Origin: Burkholderiales bacterium
GTDB lineage: Bacteria > Pseudomonadota > Gammaproteobacteria > Burkholderiales > WYBJ01
Assembly: GCA_020848435.1 (NCBI GenBank)
Contig: JADLAC010000016.1
Coordinates: forward strand, 146,690 to 210,689
Length of the DNA stretch: 64,000 nucleotides
Direction of reading: 5' to 3'
Shown here: positions 18,435-28,371 of the stretch, piece after piece
How the letters are laid out: each line of letters starts with the position of its first letter
Numbering within the stretch: position 1 is the stretch's first letter
Program-made: the position numbers and the translations under genes
The notes under the pieces: model-generated
What the model was told of the DNA's origin: nothing
What the model saw: the letters and a program-made list of their open reading frames with translations, nothing else
The model's database searches: none

Positions 18435-19316
18435 TCACGCCCCGCATACTTTCAAGATCGGCGGAAGACGTGGTCTCGATTTGACGGCCCGCACGCGCTG
18501 CCGCATGCGCCATCCCAGGATGCCGAGGCCGAGGCCGAGGCTCACCCAGGTGTGCGGCTCGGGTACTGCCTGGATGAACACGCTGCCGGTCGGATTGGCA
18601 AACTGGGTCGGTGTCAACGAGCCGATCGCCCCCCACAGCTCCACCGTGCCGAAACCGCTGCCGTCGCCGCCGTCGGCGATTTCGTAGACGCGCATGCTAC
18701 CCAGGCCTGCATGGTCCGCGAAGTAGAAGTAATCGGCCCGGTCGGCGGCCGTGTAGGGGCTGCCCGCGTTCGGCGTGCTTACCCAGCGCAGCGTGTCCTG
18801 CAAGACGTGACCGGCAAACGCCGGATCGTTGGATTGCGTCGTGAGCCGGAAGGGGAGATTCACACCGGCGAACGCCCAGAAGACGCCGTTCTCGAGCTCG
18901 AAGCTACCGAGCAGGAAGCTGTTCGTGGGCCCGGTGCCGAACACCGGCTGCGCTGGCGCGGGCGTGAAGCGGATGAGATTGCGCGGATCCTCGATCGAGA
19001 ACCCGGGGTTCGCGGGATCGTCGCGCTCGATCCAGTACTCGACGCCGGAGGCAGGAACGAAGAAGCTCGTCTGCGCCGTGCCCATGCCGGGATGGGCTTC
19101 GAAGCCGGGCAGTGGCTCGCTCGGAACCAGGACTTGGCCGTTGATATAGGTGAGCGCGCCGGTGATGCCACCGACCGGCGTCACGTCGCCGTAGCCCGCC
19201 GGCCCGGAATAGCCCAGGAAGCCGCCGGAGACCGACACCAGGCTCGGTTGCATCGCGGCCGCCGATGCGGCCGTCAGGCCGAGTATCATCCCGGCACAGC
19301 ATTGCTTCATGCTCAT
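18435..19316 (-). CDS. PEP-CTERM sorting-domain protein
   Basis: 293-aa exported protein. The N-terminus is a signal peptide (MKQCCAGMILGLTAASAAA) and the middle is a beta-rich domain of no known function. The C-terminus has the sorting signal: VPEPHTW, a hydrophobic stretch (VSLGLGLGILGW) and a basic cluster (RMRQRVR). PEP-CTERM proteins are processed by exosortase and EpsH-linked systems, usually with exopolysaccharide. Unusually, about 17 residues follow the basic cluster instead of the usual abrupt end. The start at 19316 has AAAGG nine bases upstream; ATG at 19310 is an alternative. Confidence 0.82.
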   Translation of the reverse strand: MSMKQCCAGMILGLTAASAAAMQPSLVSVSGGFLGYSGPAGYGDVTPVGGITGALTYINGQVLVPSEPLPGFEAHPGMGTAQTSFFVPASGVEYWIERDDPANPGFSIEDPRNLIRFTPAPAQPVFGTGPTNSFLLGSFELENGVFWAFAGVNLPFRLTTQSNDPAFAGHVLQDTLRWVSTPNAGSPYTAADRADYFYFADHAGLGSMRVYEIADGGDGSGFGTVELWGAIGSLTPTQFANPTGSVFIQAVPEPHTWVSLGLGLGILGWRMRQRVRAVKSRPRLPPILKVCGA

Positions 19317-19530
19317 CGAATGTTGCCTTTCGTACGTCGGTCCAGCTCGCCCGAATGGAAAAGCCGTTCCAGGCGCCATGGCGTCAACCGTGCGAGCGCT
19401 ACTGGTTCACGGATCCATGGGGCGCATCGATATTCCTCATCGGGGTTTGCAGCACGATCCGCGCCAAGTTCGATGGGGTGCGCGGACGTGCGGCGGTCAG
19501 GTCCTGCCCGTTGCATTCAAGGCTACAGAC

Positions 19531-20535
19531 ATGCCCACCAATCAGCGCTGGCTGCTGACCGCGCGGCCGGTCGATATTCCGGGGCCGCAGCACTTCGTGG
19601 CCGACGCCGTGCCGGCGCGCGCCCCCCACGCCGGTGAAGCGCTGCTGGAGACCCTCTATCTGTCGATCGATCCCGCCATGCGCTCGTGGATGAGCGCAGG
19701 CACGCTCTACCAGCAGGCAATTCCGCTCGGCGAGGTGATGCGCGGCGGAGGCATCGCGCGCGTGCTCGAAAGCCGTGCCGAGGGCCTGGCCGCGGGCGAT
19801 GTCGTACAGGCGCGCCTGGGCTGGCAATCGCATCCGACCCTCGCGGCGCGCTATCTACAGAAGATCGACTTGGGCCTGGGGACCATCGAAGACTGGATCG
19901 GGCCGCTCGGCTTGAGCGCCGTCACGGCCTATTTCGGCTTGCGCGACATCGGCGCGCTGCGCCCCAACGATCGCGTGCTCGTATCAGCCGCCGCGGGCGG
20001 GGTCGGCCAGGTCGCCGTGCAGATCGCGCGCATCGAAGCTTGCCGCGTGGCCGCGATCGCGGGCGGGGCGGAGAAATGCGCTTACGCGCGCGACGCGCTC
20101 GGCGCGCACGCGACCATCGACTACAAGGCCGAAGCGGACTTGTCCGCCGCGATCGCCCGCGCCTGTCCCGACGGCATCGACCTGTATTTCGACAACGTCG
20201 GCGGTGCTACCCTCGATGCCGCGCTGGAACACTTGCGCGAAAACGCGCGCGTGGTCCTGTGCGGCCGGATCTCGCAGACAGCCGCTGCCGAGCCCTACGG
20301 CATCCGCAACCTCGGCAAGCTCGCGGCCGTGCACGGGCGCATGCAGGGTTTTCTCGTCTTCGGCTACCACGCGCGTTACGATGAGGCGCGTACCTGGCTC
20401 GCCGCACGGCTTCGCGACGGCAGCCTGCGGCAGCGGCTGCACGTGCTTGAGGGTCTGGCACAGGCCCCGCTGGGGCTGCGCATGCTCTTTCGCGGCGAGA
20501 ACATGGGCAAGCTGGTCGTCCGCGTCGCCAGCTAG
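19531..20535 (+). CDS. NADP-dependent medium-chain oxidoreductase (CurA/2-alkenal reductase-like)
   Basis: 334-aa zinc-independent MDR enzyme. It has an N-terminal LYLSIDPAMRSWMS segment characteristic of the leukotriene-B4/prostaglandin-reductase and CurA group, a cofactor loop LVSAAAGGVGQVAVQIA, DYKAEADL, FDNVGG and a CGRISQ segment; no zinc-ligand cysteines are present. Such enzymes reduce alkenals, enones or quinones with NADPH. The start is MPTNQRWLLT at 19531; the upstream in-frame extension overlaps the divergent PEP-CTERM promoter region. It is followed at 39 bp by a nitronate monooxygenase gene, likely co-transcribed. Confidence 0.88.
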   Translation: MPTNQRWLLTARPVDIPGPQHFVADAVPARAPHAGEALLETLYLSIDPAMRSWMSAGTLYQQAIPLGEVMRGGGIARVLESRAEGLAAGDVVQARLGWQSHPTLAARYLQKIDLGLGTIEDWIGPLGLSAVTAYFGLRDIGALRPNDRVLVSAAAGGVGQVAVQIARIEACRVAAIAGGAEKCAYARDALGAHATIDYKAEADLSAAIARACPDGIDLYFDNVGGATLDAALEHLRENARVVLCGRISQTAAAEPYGIRNLGKLAAVHGRMQGFLVFGYHARYDEARTWLAARLRDGSLRQRLHVLEGLAQAPLGLRMLFRGENMGKLVVRVAS

Positions 20536-20570
20536 CTAACCAACGGACCAGGGACGAATTGGGAGGATAG

Positions 20571-21539
<969 letters not shown>

Positions 21540-21686
21540 CCTGGTTATCTCAGCCGCCGTTACGGCAGGGCATCGCCAGCGACTCGCTCGATCGCCCAGG
21601 AACCGAGCGCCACTCGCCCGTACTCGCCGCGACATCTCCGTTCGCGCGCCGGCGGCCGGGCCTTCCGGCCAGGCCGCGACCACGGA

Positions 21687-22322
21687 TCACGCCGGCAAGC
21701 TCGGGTGGCTGGGCGGGATGGTCGGGCGCTGGGCGTGGAAAGCGACCAGCCGGTCGATGTTCGAGCGCCCGCGCCAGTCGAACAGCTTGCGGAAGTCCAC
21801 CCATTGCACGCTGACGACGAGGTTCAGATCCAGCACTGAAAACCATCCCGGAACGAAGCCCTCCGGCGTGGCGCGCTTGTCCAACCAATCGAGGATGCTG
21901 TGCACGCGCTTGTGCTCGCGCTCGAGATAAGGCGGGTCCTTGACCACACCACTGTGGGTGCCGAAGCGCAGCATGGTGAGGCCGCTGTTGAGCAGGGTCT
22001 CGATTGCCGAGAGCACTTGCAGATCGTCCCACCGATGCTCCGCGCGCACCAACGCCGGCACCAGCGCCGGCCGCGGTGCGTCCTCGGGCGTGCCGGGATA
22101 CTGCGTGAGCAGGTAATCGAGGATGACGTTTGACTCGAACAGGATGCGGCCGTTGTCGTCCAGGGCCGGCACGCGCCCGCAGGGATTGATCTCGCACCCG
22201 TAGTCGTTCTGCAAGCGGTCCATCGCCACGGGCTTGTTCTCGTACGCCAAGCCCTTCTCCGCCAGCATGACGCGAACCTTGCGCGTGTAGGGGGAAAGCG
22301 GGCTCATGTATAGCGCGCGCAT
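21687..22322 (-). CDS. Glutathione S-transferase family protein
   Basis: 211-aa GST. The thioredoxin-fold N-terminal domain starts MRALYMSPLSPYTRKVRVML (candidate Ser/Thr catalytic residues in SPLSPY), then CGRVPALDDNGRILFESNVILDYL gives the cis-Pro and glutathione-binding ES pair. The C-terminal helical domain contains VLDLNLVVSVQWVDFRK. The ATG at 22322 has AAAGGAG upstream. It is transcribed away from the Bug gene to its right (gap about 108 bp, same strand). Substrate unknown. Confidence 0.9.
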   Translation of the reverse strand: MRALYMSPLSPYTRKVRVMLAEKGLAYENKPVAMDRLQNDYGCEINPCGRVPALDDNGRILFESNVILDYLLTQYPGTPEDAPRPALVPALVRAEHRWDDLQVLSAIETLLNSGLTMLRFGTHSGVVKDPPYLEREHKRVHSILDWLDKRATPEGFVPGWFSVLDLNLVVSVQWVDFRKLFDWRGRSNIDRLVAFHAQRPTIPPSHPSLPA

Positions 22323-22430
22323 CGATGGTCTCCTTTCGCATTTACTCGTCAGTTCTTCGCCGGCAGCACGCCGTGCTGAACGTAACGCTACACGTAGTTG
22401 ATGTGGCGGCGATCGTCTGTAATTGGGGAA

Positions 22431-23438
22431 TCAGTCGATGCGTATGCCGGCGTCCTTCACGACCTTGGTCCAGCGCGCGATCTCCGAGCTCAGGTATTCG
22501 CCCAGCGCCGCCGGCGTTCCGCCGACCACGCCCAGGCCGACGCTGCGAAAGCGCTCCTGCACCTCGGCACTTTGCGCCATGCGATTCATCTCAGCATTGA
22601 GCCGCTCGATGATCGCGCTCGGCGTGCCGGCCGGGGCGTAGATCCCGGACCACGTCGTCACGGTGCAACCGGGCAGGCCCAATTCGGCGAGCGCCGGCAC
22701 CTCGGGTAATTCCGGCACGCGCTGCGGTGCGGTCACCGCCAGCGTGCGCACTTTTCCGCCGGCGCGCACCTGCGGCAGGATCTCCGCGATCGGATTGAAG
22801 ATCGCCTGCACCTGAGCGCCGACCAAGGCTACCAGCGCCGGCGCGCCGCCCTTGAACGGCACGTGCAGCATGTCGATTTTCGCGTTGGCGAGGAATTGCT
22901 CGACGGTCAGATGGGTGATGGTGCCGGCGCCGGCGGAGGCATAACTCACCTGCTTGGGCTTCGCCTTGGCGAGCGCGATCAATTCCTGTACCGAGTTGAC
23001 CGGTACGCTCGGATGGACCGCGAGCACGTAGAACGATTGGCCGACCGCTGCCACCGGCGCGAAGTCCTTGATCGGATCGTAGGGAAGCTTCGGATACAGC
23101 GGCACCGTGGTGGCGAGCGACACGCTGGCGAGCAGCAAGGTGTAGCCGTCGGGTGCCGCGCGCGCGACCAGCGCGCTGCCGATGGTGGTCCCGCCGCCCG
23201 GGCGGTTGTCGACGATCACCGGCTGGCCCAAGCCTTCGCTGAAGCGCTGCGCCACCAGGCGCGCGACGATATCGGTCGTACCGGCGGGCGCGAGCGGCAC
23301 CACGATCCGGATCGGGCGCGCCGGATAGCGCGCAGCTTGCGCCATGGCATCGATCGGCGCCGCCGCCACGGCGGCGATGAGCACAAGCGCGGCCTTCATG
23401 GACTGGGCCCGCGCCGAGCCTCGAATCACGCTGGTCAT
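22431..23438 (-). CDS. Bug/TctC family substrate-binding protein
   Basis: 335 aa. The GTG-free start at ATG 23438 has GAGGGGG seven bases upstream; a second ATG at 23399 (MKAALVLIAAVAAAPIDAMA) would give a more compact signal peptide. Mature motifs: RPIRIVVPLAPAGTTDIVARL, VIVDNRPGGGTTIG, PDGYTLL, LHVPFKGGAPALVALVGAQV. The loop LAPAG departs from the commoner PxGG. It sits between a GST gene and a lipoprotein hydrolase on the same strand with no catabolic partner in tight linkage. Confidence 0.93.
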   Translation of the reverse strand: MTSVIRGSARAQSMKAALVLIAAVAAAPIDAMAQAARYPARPIRIVVPLAPAGTTDIVARLVAQRFSEGLGQPVIVDNRPGGGTTIGSALVARAAPDGYTLLLASVSLATTVPLYPKLPYDPIKDFAPVAAVGQSFYVLAVHPSVPVNSVQELIALAKAKPKQVSYASAGAGTITHLTVEQFLANAKIDMLHVPFKGGAPALVALVGAQVQAIFNPIAEILPQVRAGGKVRTLAVTAPQRVPELPEVPALAELGLPGCTVTTWSGIYAPAGTPSAIIERLNAEMNRMAQSAEVQERFRSVGLGVVGGTPAALGEYLSSEIARWTKVVKDAGIRID

Positions 23439-23611
23439 GGCGTTCCCCCTCGCTGTGAGCGTCGTTCGATTCGGCTCATTCGCAGCAGGCATCTTACGCT
23501 GCCTTCGCGGCGCCCGCGTCGGGCTTCGCGAGCACAGGCCCTGAAGGCGCTTGCCGGCACGGCGACGAGCCTCTCGCTGGCCGCAGCGTTCGCGCTCGGC
23601 ACGGCTTGGCC

Positions 23612-24547
23612 TCACTTGCGATGCGCCTCGATGAGCTGTCCGGTGCGAATCGCCTCGCGGTAGCACTCCCAGGCATAGTCGAGCTTGCCGGTGGAGGCCA
23701 GGCTGATCGCCGCCGCCGTGAGCGCGCTCACGAACGTGATCTGCAGCTCTTCGGTCGGCGTGGCCGTGCCGGCGAAGGCCTGGAGCGCGGCGTCGATCGG
23801 GAACTGCGCATCCTCGTGGCGCGCATTGGCGATCGATACCTCGCCCACGTTGCCACGGATGTGCTTGTAGAACAGCGTGCGGTCGCGCGTCATGGTGTAG
23901 CGCGCGTCCGAGTTGAGCAGCATCACGGGCGTGCGTATCTTCGCGAGGAACGCCGGCAGGTCCTTTCGCACCCCGGCCGGATCGAGCAGGATCGCGCCCG
24001 CGGCCGGCACGCCGCCCGCCAGGGCGATCGCCACCGAGGAGCCGCCGAACGAGTGGCCCGCTAGGATGATGCGCTTGGGATCGATGCGGCTGTCGATGAG
24101 CTCAGGGCGCTTTGCGATGGCGTTCACGACGCGCGCGAGCGTATTGCCGTTGCGCGTCCAGGGGCCCTTGTTGGGCAGCCGCAGCGCGATGCTGTGCATG
24201 CCCCAGGTCGCAAGATGCAGCGCCTGATAGGCGTGGTCTTCCTTCGAGTTGCCGTAGCCGTGGAGGAGGATCACGAGCGGCGCCTTCCCCGGAGCCGACG
24301 ACAGGTACAGGTCGGTTTCGATGCGCTCGGCCGGCGACAATCGCAGCTCGTAGTCCGCACGCGCCGTCATCGTGAACGGACCACGCAGCCGGAATTGCGA
24401 CACCTCGGGCTTGTGGCTCAGCAGATGCTCTTGCAGGCCGAGCACGCTCTTCGGTTTGAGCGCCGTCACACCCGTGTCGGGCAGTCGCGTGCAACTGCCG
24501 AGCAACGGCATCCAGGCGAAGATCAGTGCGATGAGATACTTGGCCAT
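23612..24547 (-). CDS. Lipoprotein alpha/beta hydrolase
   Basis: 311-aa alpha/beta hydrolase with an N-terminal lipoprotein signal: [19 protein letters not shown], where LGSC is a lipobox, implying membrane anchoring in the periplasm. The fold shows [14 protein letters not shown] (oxyanion region), the nucleophile elbow [24 protein letters not shown] and a late His in NARHEDAQF, giving a plausible Ser-Asp-His triad. A longer open frame upstream lacks coding character. Substrate unknown; esterase/lipase or dienelactone-hydrolase-like activity is possible. Confidence 0.83.
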   Translation of the reverse strand: MAKYLIALIFAWMPLLGSCTRLPDTGVTALKPKSVLGLQEHLLSHKPEVSQFRLRGPFTMTARADYELRLSPAERIETDLYLSSAPGKAPLVILLHGYGNSKEDHAYQALHLATWGMHSIALRLPNKGPWTRNGNTLARVVNAIAKRPELIDSRIDPKRIILAGHSFGGSSVAIALAGGVPAAGAILLDPAGVRKDLPAFLAKIRTPVMLLNSDARYTMTRDRTLFYKHIRGNVGEVSIANARHEDAQFPIDAALQAFAGTATPTEELQITFVSALTAAAISLASTGKLDYAWECYREAIRTGQLIEAHRK

Positions 24548-24833
24548 TTCCCTCTTCTCGGGGTGCCTAGGAGCTGCCATAGGGCATGCTCGCGCCGCTG
24601 CGCATGATAGCCGCGCTCGGCCCCGTGGTGAACTTCGCGCTGCCCCCGTTCGCCTGGCCACCGAGGGAATTCGCGATAGGTGCTTGCGCCCCGCATGGCG
24701 CATTCGGGGCACCGTGGAAGCGCATATCGCGGCTGCAACCGGCCTGCCCGCAATTGACGGCCGCCATCGCCGGGCAGGATACTGTACCGGTCGCACGCGC
24801 ATGCGCGCGGCGCTGGCTTGTCCGGAGGCCATT

Positions 24834-25478
24834 ATGAGTCATGCCCATACTCACGATCACGACCACGCTCCAGAGCACTCCGAGGTCCCGTCCGATCCGG
24901 CGCTGCGGGTGAAGGCACTGGAATCCCTGCTGGTCGAGAAAGGGCTGGTGGACCCCGCGGCGCTGGATGCCATCATCGATGCCTACGAGCGCAAGATCGG
25001 CCCGCGCAACGGCGCCCGAATCGTCGCGCGTGCGTGGACCGACCCGGCCTTCAAGCAACGCCTGCTCGATGACGCCACCGCGGCGATTGCCGAGATGGGG
25101 TTCGCGGGACGCCAAGGCGAGCACATGGTGGCGGTCGAGAATACGCCCGCGGTGCACAACATGGTCGTGTGCACCTTGTGCTCGTGCTACCCCTGGCCGG
25201 TGCTCGGACTGCCGCCGCTATGGTACAAGTCCGCGCCGTATCGTTCGCGCGCCGTGATCGATCCACGCGGCGTGTTGCACGAGTTCGGCCTGGACTTGGC
25301 GCCCGAGGTCGAGATCCGGGTATGGGATTCGACCTCCGAGGTACGGTACCTGGTGCTGCCCGAGCGGCCCGCCGGCACCGAGGCCATGAGCGCCGACGAG
25401 CTGGCCGAGATGGTGACGCGCGATTCCATGATCGGCGCCGAGCGGCTGAGCGCACCCGGCAAAGGAGCAGCGGCATGA
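24834..25478 (+). CDS. nthA: Nitrile hydratase alpha subunit, cobalt type
   Basis: 214-aa metal-carrying subunit of nitrile hydratase (nitrile + water to amide). The claw-setting motif V-C113-T-L-C116-S-C118-YPWP is of the CTLCSC form typical of cobalt enzymes (iron enzymes have CSLCSC); two of these cysteines become oxidised in the mature enzyme. Downstream [17 protein letters not shown] and [19 protein letters not shown] are family-typical. The first 17 residues are His-rich ([17 protein letters not shown]). CGGAGG precedes the ATG. The stop overlaps the beta-subunit ATG (ATGA). Confidence 0.96.
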   Translation: MSHAHTHDHDHAPEHSEVPSDPALRVKALESLLVEKGLVDPAALDAIIDAYERKIGPRNGARIVARAWTDPAFKQRLLDDATAAIAEMGFAGRQGEHMVAVENTPAVHNMVVCTLCSCYPWPVLGLPPLWYKSAPYRSRAVIDPRGVLHEFGLDLAPEVEIRVWDSTSEVRYLVLPERPAGTEAMSADELAEMVTRDSMIGAERLSAPGKGAAA

Positions 25479-26131
25479 ACGGCATCCACGACATGGGCGG
25501 CATGCACGGCTTCGGTCCGGTAGAACGTGAGGCGAACGAGCCCGTGTTCCACGCGCCCTGGGAAGCGCGCATTTTCGCCATCCGTCATGCGATGGGCGCC
25601 TGGGGCAAGTGGAACATCGACGGCTCGCGCTATTCGCGCGAAATCATTCCGCCGGCGCAATACCTGCGCATGAGCTACTACGAGCGCTGGATCGCGGGCT
25701 TGATCACGCAAATGATCGACGCGGACTTGGTTACGCGTGAGGAAGTCGAAAGCGGCCGCGCGGCGCCCGCGGCGCCGAAAGCCACGCCGGCGCTCGCCCC
25801 CGGCGAGGTGATGAAGGTGCTCTCGCGCGCGCCATCGCTGCGCGACGTGCCGGTCACCGCCGGCTTCAAGCCAGGTGATCGCGTGCGCACGCGCAACATC
25901 CACCCCGTGGGCCACACGCGCCTGCCGCGTTATGCGCGCGCGAAGGCCGGAACCATTCGCCACGATCACGGCGTGCACGTGTTCCCGGACGCGAGCGCCC
26001 ACGGCCTGGGCGAGCAGCCGCAGCACCTGTACTCGGTTCGCTTCGAGGCGAACGAGCTGTGGGGCGAGGCCGCCGGGGCGCGCCAAGCGGTTCACCTCGA
26101 TCTATGGGAAAGCTATCTTGAGCACATCTGA
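25475..26131 (+). CDS. nthB: Nitrile hydratase beta subunit
   Basis: 218-aa partner of the alpha subunit; the alpha-beta interface forms the active site. The canonical start is [16 protein letters not shown], then [29 protein letters not shown], and the SH3-like C-terminal domain with [26 protein letters not shown] and [13 protein letters not shown]. The start is fixed by ATGA overlap with alpha and AAAGGAG upstream. The order alpha-beta-accessory is the cobalt-type arrangement variant seen in many proteobacteria. Confidence 0.96.
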   Translation: MNGIHDMGGMHGFGPVEREANEPVFHAPWEARIFAIRHAMGAWGKWNIDGSRYSREIIPPAQYLRMSYYERWIAGLITQMIDADLVTREEVESGRAAPAAPKATPALAPGEVMKVLSRAPSLRDVPVTAGFKPGDRVRTRNIHPVGHTRLPRYARAKAGTIRHDHGVHVFPDASAHGLGEQPQHLYSVRFEANELWGEAAGARQAVHLDLWESYLEHI

Positions 26132-26510
26132 AACGCGCATCGCACCGCCGCTCGATCGGCCGGCATTCGCCCGCCTGCCGCGCGATGCCGATGGACCCGT
26201 ATTTGCCGAGCCGTGGCAAGCGCAGGCCTTCGCGCTCGCCGTGCGGCTGTCCGAGGCGGGCTGGTTCAGTTGGCACGAATGGACGCTCGCGCTCGGCGAG
26301 CAGTTCCGCTCGGCGGCAGCCCGCGGCGAGCCCGACGATGGCAGCCGCTATTACGAGCACTGGCTGGCGGCGCTGGAATCGTTGGTGACGGCCAAGGGCT
26401 TGTCCGATCCGGCAGCGCTCAGCGAACGCAAGCACGCATGGGCCGAAGCGTACCGCAGGACGCCGCATGGCGAGCCCGTGGCGCTGGCCGCGGCGATGCG
26501 CGGTACTTAG
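26118..26510 (+). CDS. Nitrile hydratase accessory protein (metallochaperone/self-subunit-swap type)
   Basis: 130-aa protein homologous to the N-terminal half of the beta subunit: FAEPWQAQAFALAVRLSEAGWFSWHEWT and YYEHWLAALESLV mirror the beta-subunit helices. Such P14K-like proteins bind the alpha subunit and deliver cobalt by exchanging alpha between complexes. The start is TTG at 26118, overlapping the end of the beta gene by 14 bp (residues [16 protein letters not shown]). No ATG or GTG is available between the overlap and the conserved region, so this start is probable but not certain. Confidence 0.85.
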   Translation: MSTSETRIAPPLDRPAFARLPRDADGPVFAEPWQAQAFALAVRLSEAGWFSWHEWTLALGEQFRSAAARGEPDDGSRYYEHWLAALESLVTAKGLSDPAALSERKHAWAEAYRRTPHGEPVALAAAMRGT

Positions 26511-26563
26511 ACGATCGACCCTGCGCGCATCGCCGCCAGCGCTATCTCGCATCGACTGACCCT

Positions 26564-26583
26564 GGTCGCCCCCAAGGGCGACC
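26564..26583. terminator. Perfect 8-bp hairpin between nitrile hydratase operon and class V gene
   Basis: GGTCGCCC (26564-26571), loop CCAA, GGGCGACC (26576-26583): a perfect GC-rich stem 53 bp after the accessory-protein stop and 47 bp before the next start. No T-run follows, so it may be a weak or factor-assisted terminator, an attenuator or an mRNA-stability hairpin. Confidence 0.4.
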
Positions 26584-26630
26584 GTGCTGGTGCCGTGTGA
26601 TTCGACGCCACGCAAGAAAGGAGTGACCCC

Positions 26631-28115
26631 GTGACAGGATCGCACGCTTCCGCCCAGGCCCACGCCATGCTGGAGACGCTCAGGCGTGACGCCATCGGTC
26701 TGGACGTGCACTACCAGCTCGCCACCGGCGAGCGCACGCGCCGCATCTATCTCGACAGCACCGCGAGCACGCTGCGTCTGAAGGTGGTGCAGGAGGTGCT
26801 CGATCGCTTCCAGCCGCATTACTCGAACACCCACAGCGTGCTGCACTTCAGCGCCAAGCTCGCGAGCCGCGAGTATCAGTGGGCGCACCGCATGGTGCTC
26901 GACTTCGTGCACGCGGATGCGGCAACGCACATGTGCTTCTTCACCGGCAGCGGCGCCACCGCCGGGATGAATCGCGTGGCGCGCACGCTGCGCGAGAAGC
27001 GGCCCGAGCGCGACCTCGTGCTCACCTCGATCATGGAGCATCATTCCAACGATCTGCCGCATCGCAAGCACTTCCGCGAGGTGATCCATGCGCCCGCGAT
27101 CCTGACCGAGACTTCGCTCGGCAGCATCGATGTCGCCCGCCTTGAAGAGCTGCTGAAGAATCACGGGGCGCGCGTGAACTACGTTGCCGTCACCGGCGTC
27201 TCCAACGTGACCGGCATCGTCAATCCGATCCATGAGATTGCCGCGATGGCCCATCGCCATGGCGCGCTGATCGTGGTCGATGCGGCGCAGATGGCGGCGC
27301 ACCTGCCGATCCGGATGTGCGGACATGCCGATGCCTCGCAGGACCTGGACGTGGTCGTGTTCTCCGGGCACAAGGTGTACGCCCCCGGCTCGCCTGGGGT
27401 GGTGGCGGCGCGGCAGAGCCTGTTCGCGGGCATCGAGCCGCAAGACGTCGGCGGGGGCATGGTCGATACCGTGTGGGTCGACCGCTACACGGTATCGGAC
27501 CGCTTCCCGGATCGAGAGGAAGCCGGCACGCCGAACATCCCCGGCGCCATCGGCCTCGCCGGCGCGCTCTACGCGCTCGAGCGGGTCGGCATGGAAACCA
27601 TCGCCGCCGAGGAAGAAGCCCTGGTTCGCTCGGCGCTCGCCAAGCTCGCGACCGTGCCCGATATCGTGATCTACGGCGACCCCGACGCGAAGCGCTTTCG
27701 GCGCACGGGGGCGATCTCGTTCAATCTGAAGGGACTCGACCACGCGCTCACGGCCGCAATTCTCAACGACTATTTCAACATCGCCGTGCGCAACGAATGC
27801 TTCTGCGCGCATCCTTACGTGCGCGAGATGGTGATGCTCAGTCTCGCCGAGGATGCCGAGCGCCTCGACAACGCGGCGCTGGAGCGCTTGGCCGAGATGC
27901 ATCGCGGCATGGTGCGGGCGAGCTTCGGCATCTACAACACCGAGCGCGACGTGGACGCCCTGGTGCACGCATTGCGCGAGATCGGTGCGCGGCGCGACGA
28001 GCTCGCGCCGCTGTATCGACGCTTGGCCAACGGCGACTACGAGCACATTCGATTTCGTTTCGACCCCGCGCAGACGTTCTCGGTCAAGGGCGAGGTGGAT
28101 CGCCTGCTGGGCTGA
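26631..28115 (+). CDS. Class V aminotransferase / cysteine-desulfurase-like PLP enzyme
   Basis: 494-aa fold-type I PLP enzyme. Conserved pieces: IYLDSTASTLRLKVV, TGSGATAGMNRVA, IMEHHSNDLPHR, GVSNVTGIVNPI, VVDAAQMAAHLPI (Asp pairing with the PLP ring nitrogen), and the Schiff-base lysine K248 in VFSGHKVYAPGSPG. The late RNECFCAHPYVREM segment has two cysteines where SufS/NifS-type desulfurases have their active Cys region. The start is GTG at 26631 with AAAGGAG. It follows the nitrile hydratase genes in the same direction (120-bp gap with a hairpin). Desulfurase, selenocysteine lyase-like or another beta-elimination/transamination role cannot be told apart from sequence. Confidence 0.8.
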   Translation: MTGSHASAQAHAMLETLRRDAIGLDVHYQLATGERTRRIYLDSTASTLRLKVVQEVLDRFQPHYSNTHSVLHFSAKLASREYQWAHRMVLDFVHADAATHMCFFTGSGATAGMNRVARTLREKRPERDLVLTSIMEHHSNDLPHRKHFREVIHAPAILTETSLGSIDVARLEELLKNHGARVNYVAVTGVSNVTGIVNPIHEIAAMAHRHGALIVVDAAQMAAHLPIRMCGHADASQDLDVVVFSGHKVYAPGSPGVVAARQSLFAGIEPQDVGGGMVDTVWVDRYTVSDRFPDREEAGTPNIPGAIGLAGALYALERVGMETIAAEEEALVRSALAKLATVPDIVIYGDPDAKRFRRTGAISFNLKGLDHALTAAILNDYFNIAVRNECFCAHPYVREMVMLSLAEDAERLDNAALERLAEMHRGMVRASFGIYNTERDVDALVHALREIGARRDELAPLYRRLANGDYEHIRFRFDPAQTFSVKGEVDRLLG

Positions 28116-28371
28116 CGCGCGCGCTAGCTCCGATCGCGGGCTATGACTTCCAAGTCGTCAGCCTACGCGAGCCGAAGAAACACGAAATCAGGCGCTAAAC
28201 CGCGCATGACGACGGGCGCCCGTCTGCGGCGCTGCGCACCGACTGTTTCGCGCCGCTTATGCGCACCGAGAGGCGTGGACCCAGCGCGCACACCACTGGC
28301 GCAGCCCGCTTCGGCGCAGCGAAAGGACATGGCTTCTTATCGACCGGCATGTGAACGGCTGCCAGTCGTCT

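Noticed and set aside
22863..23663. Plus-strand frames antisense to Bug genes (also near 36713, 46843 and 28714)
   Set aside because: All repeat the same His/Arg-rich antisense pattern of Bug genes, which shows that they are complements of a conserved coding sequence rather than genes.
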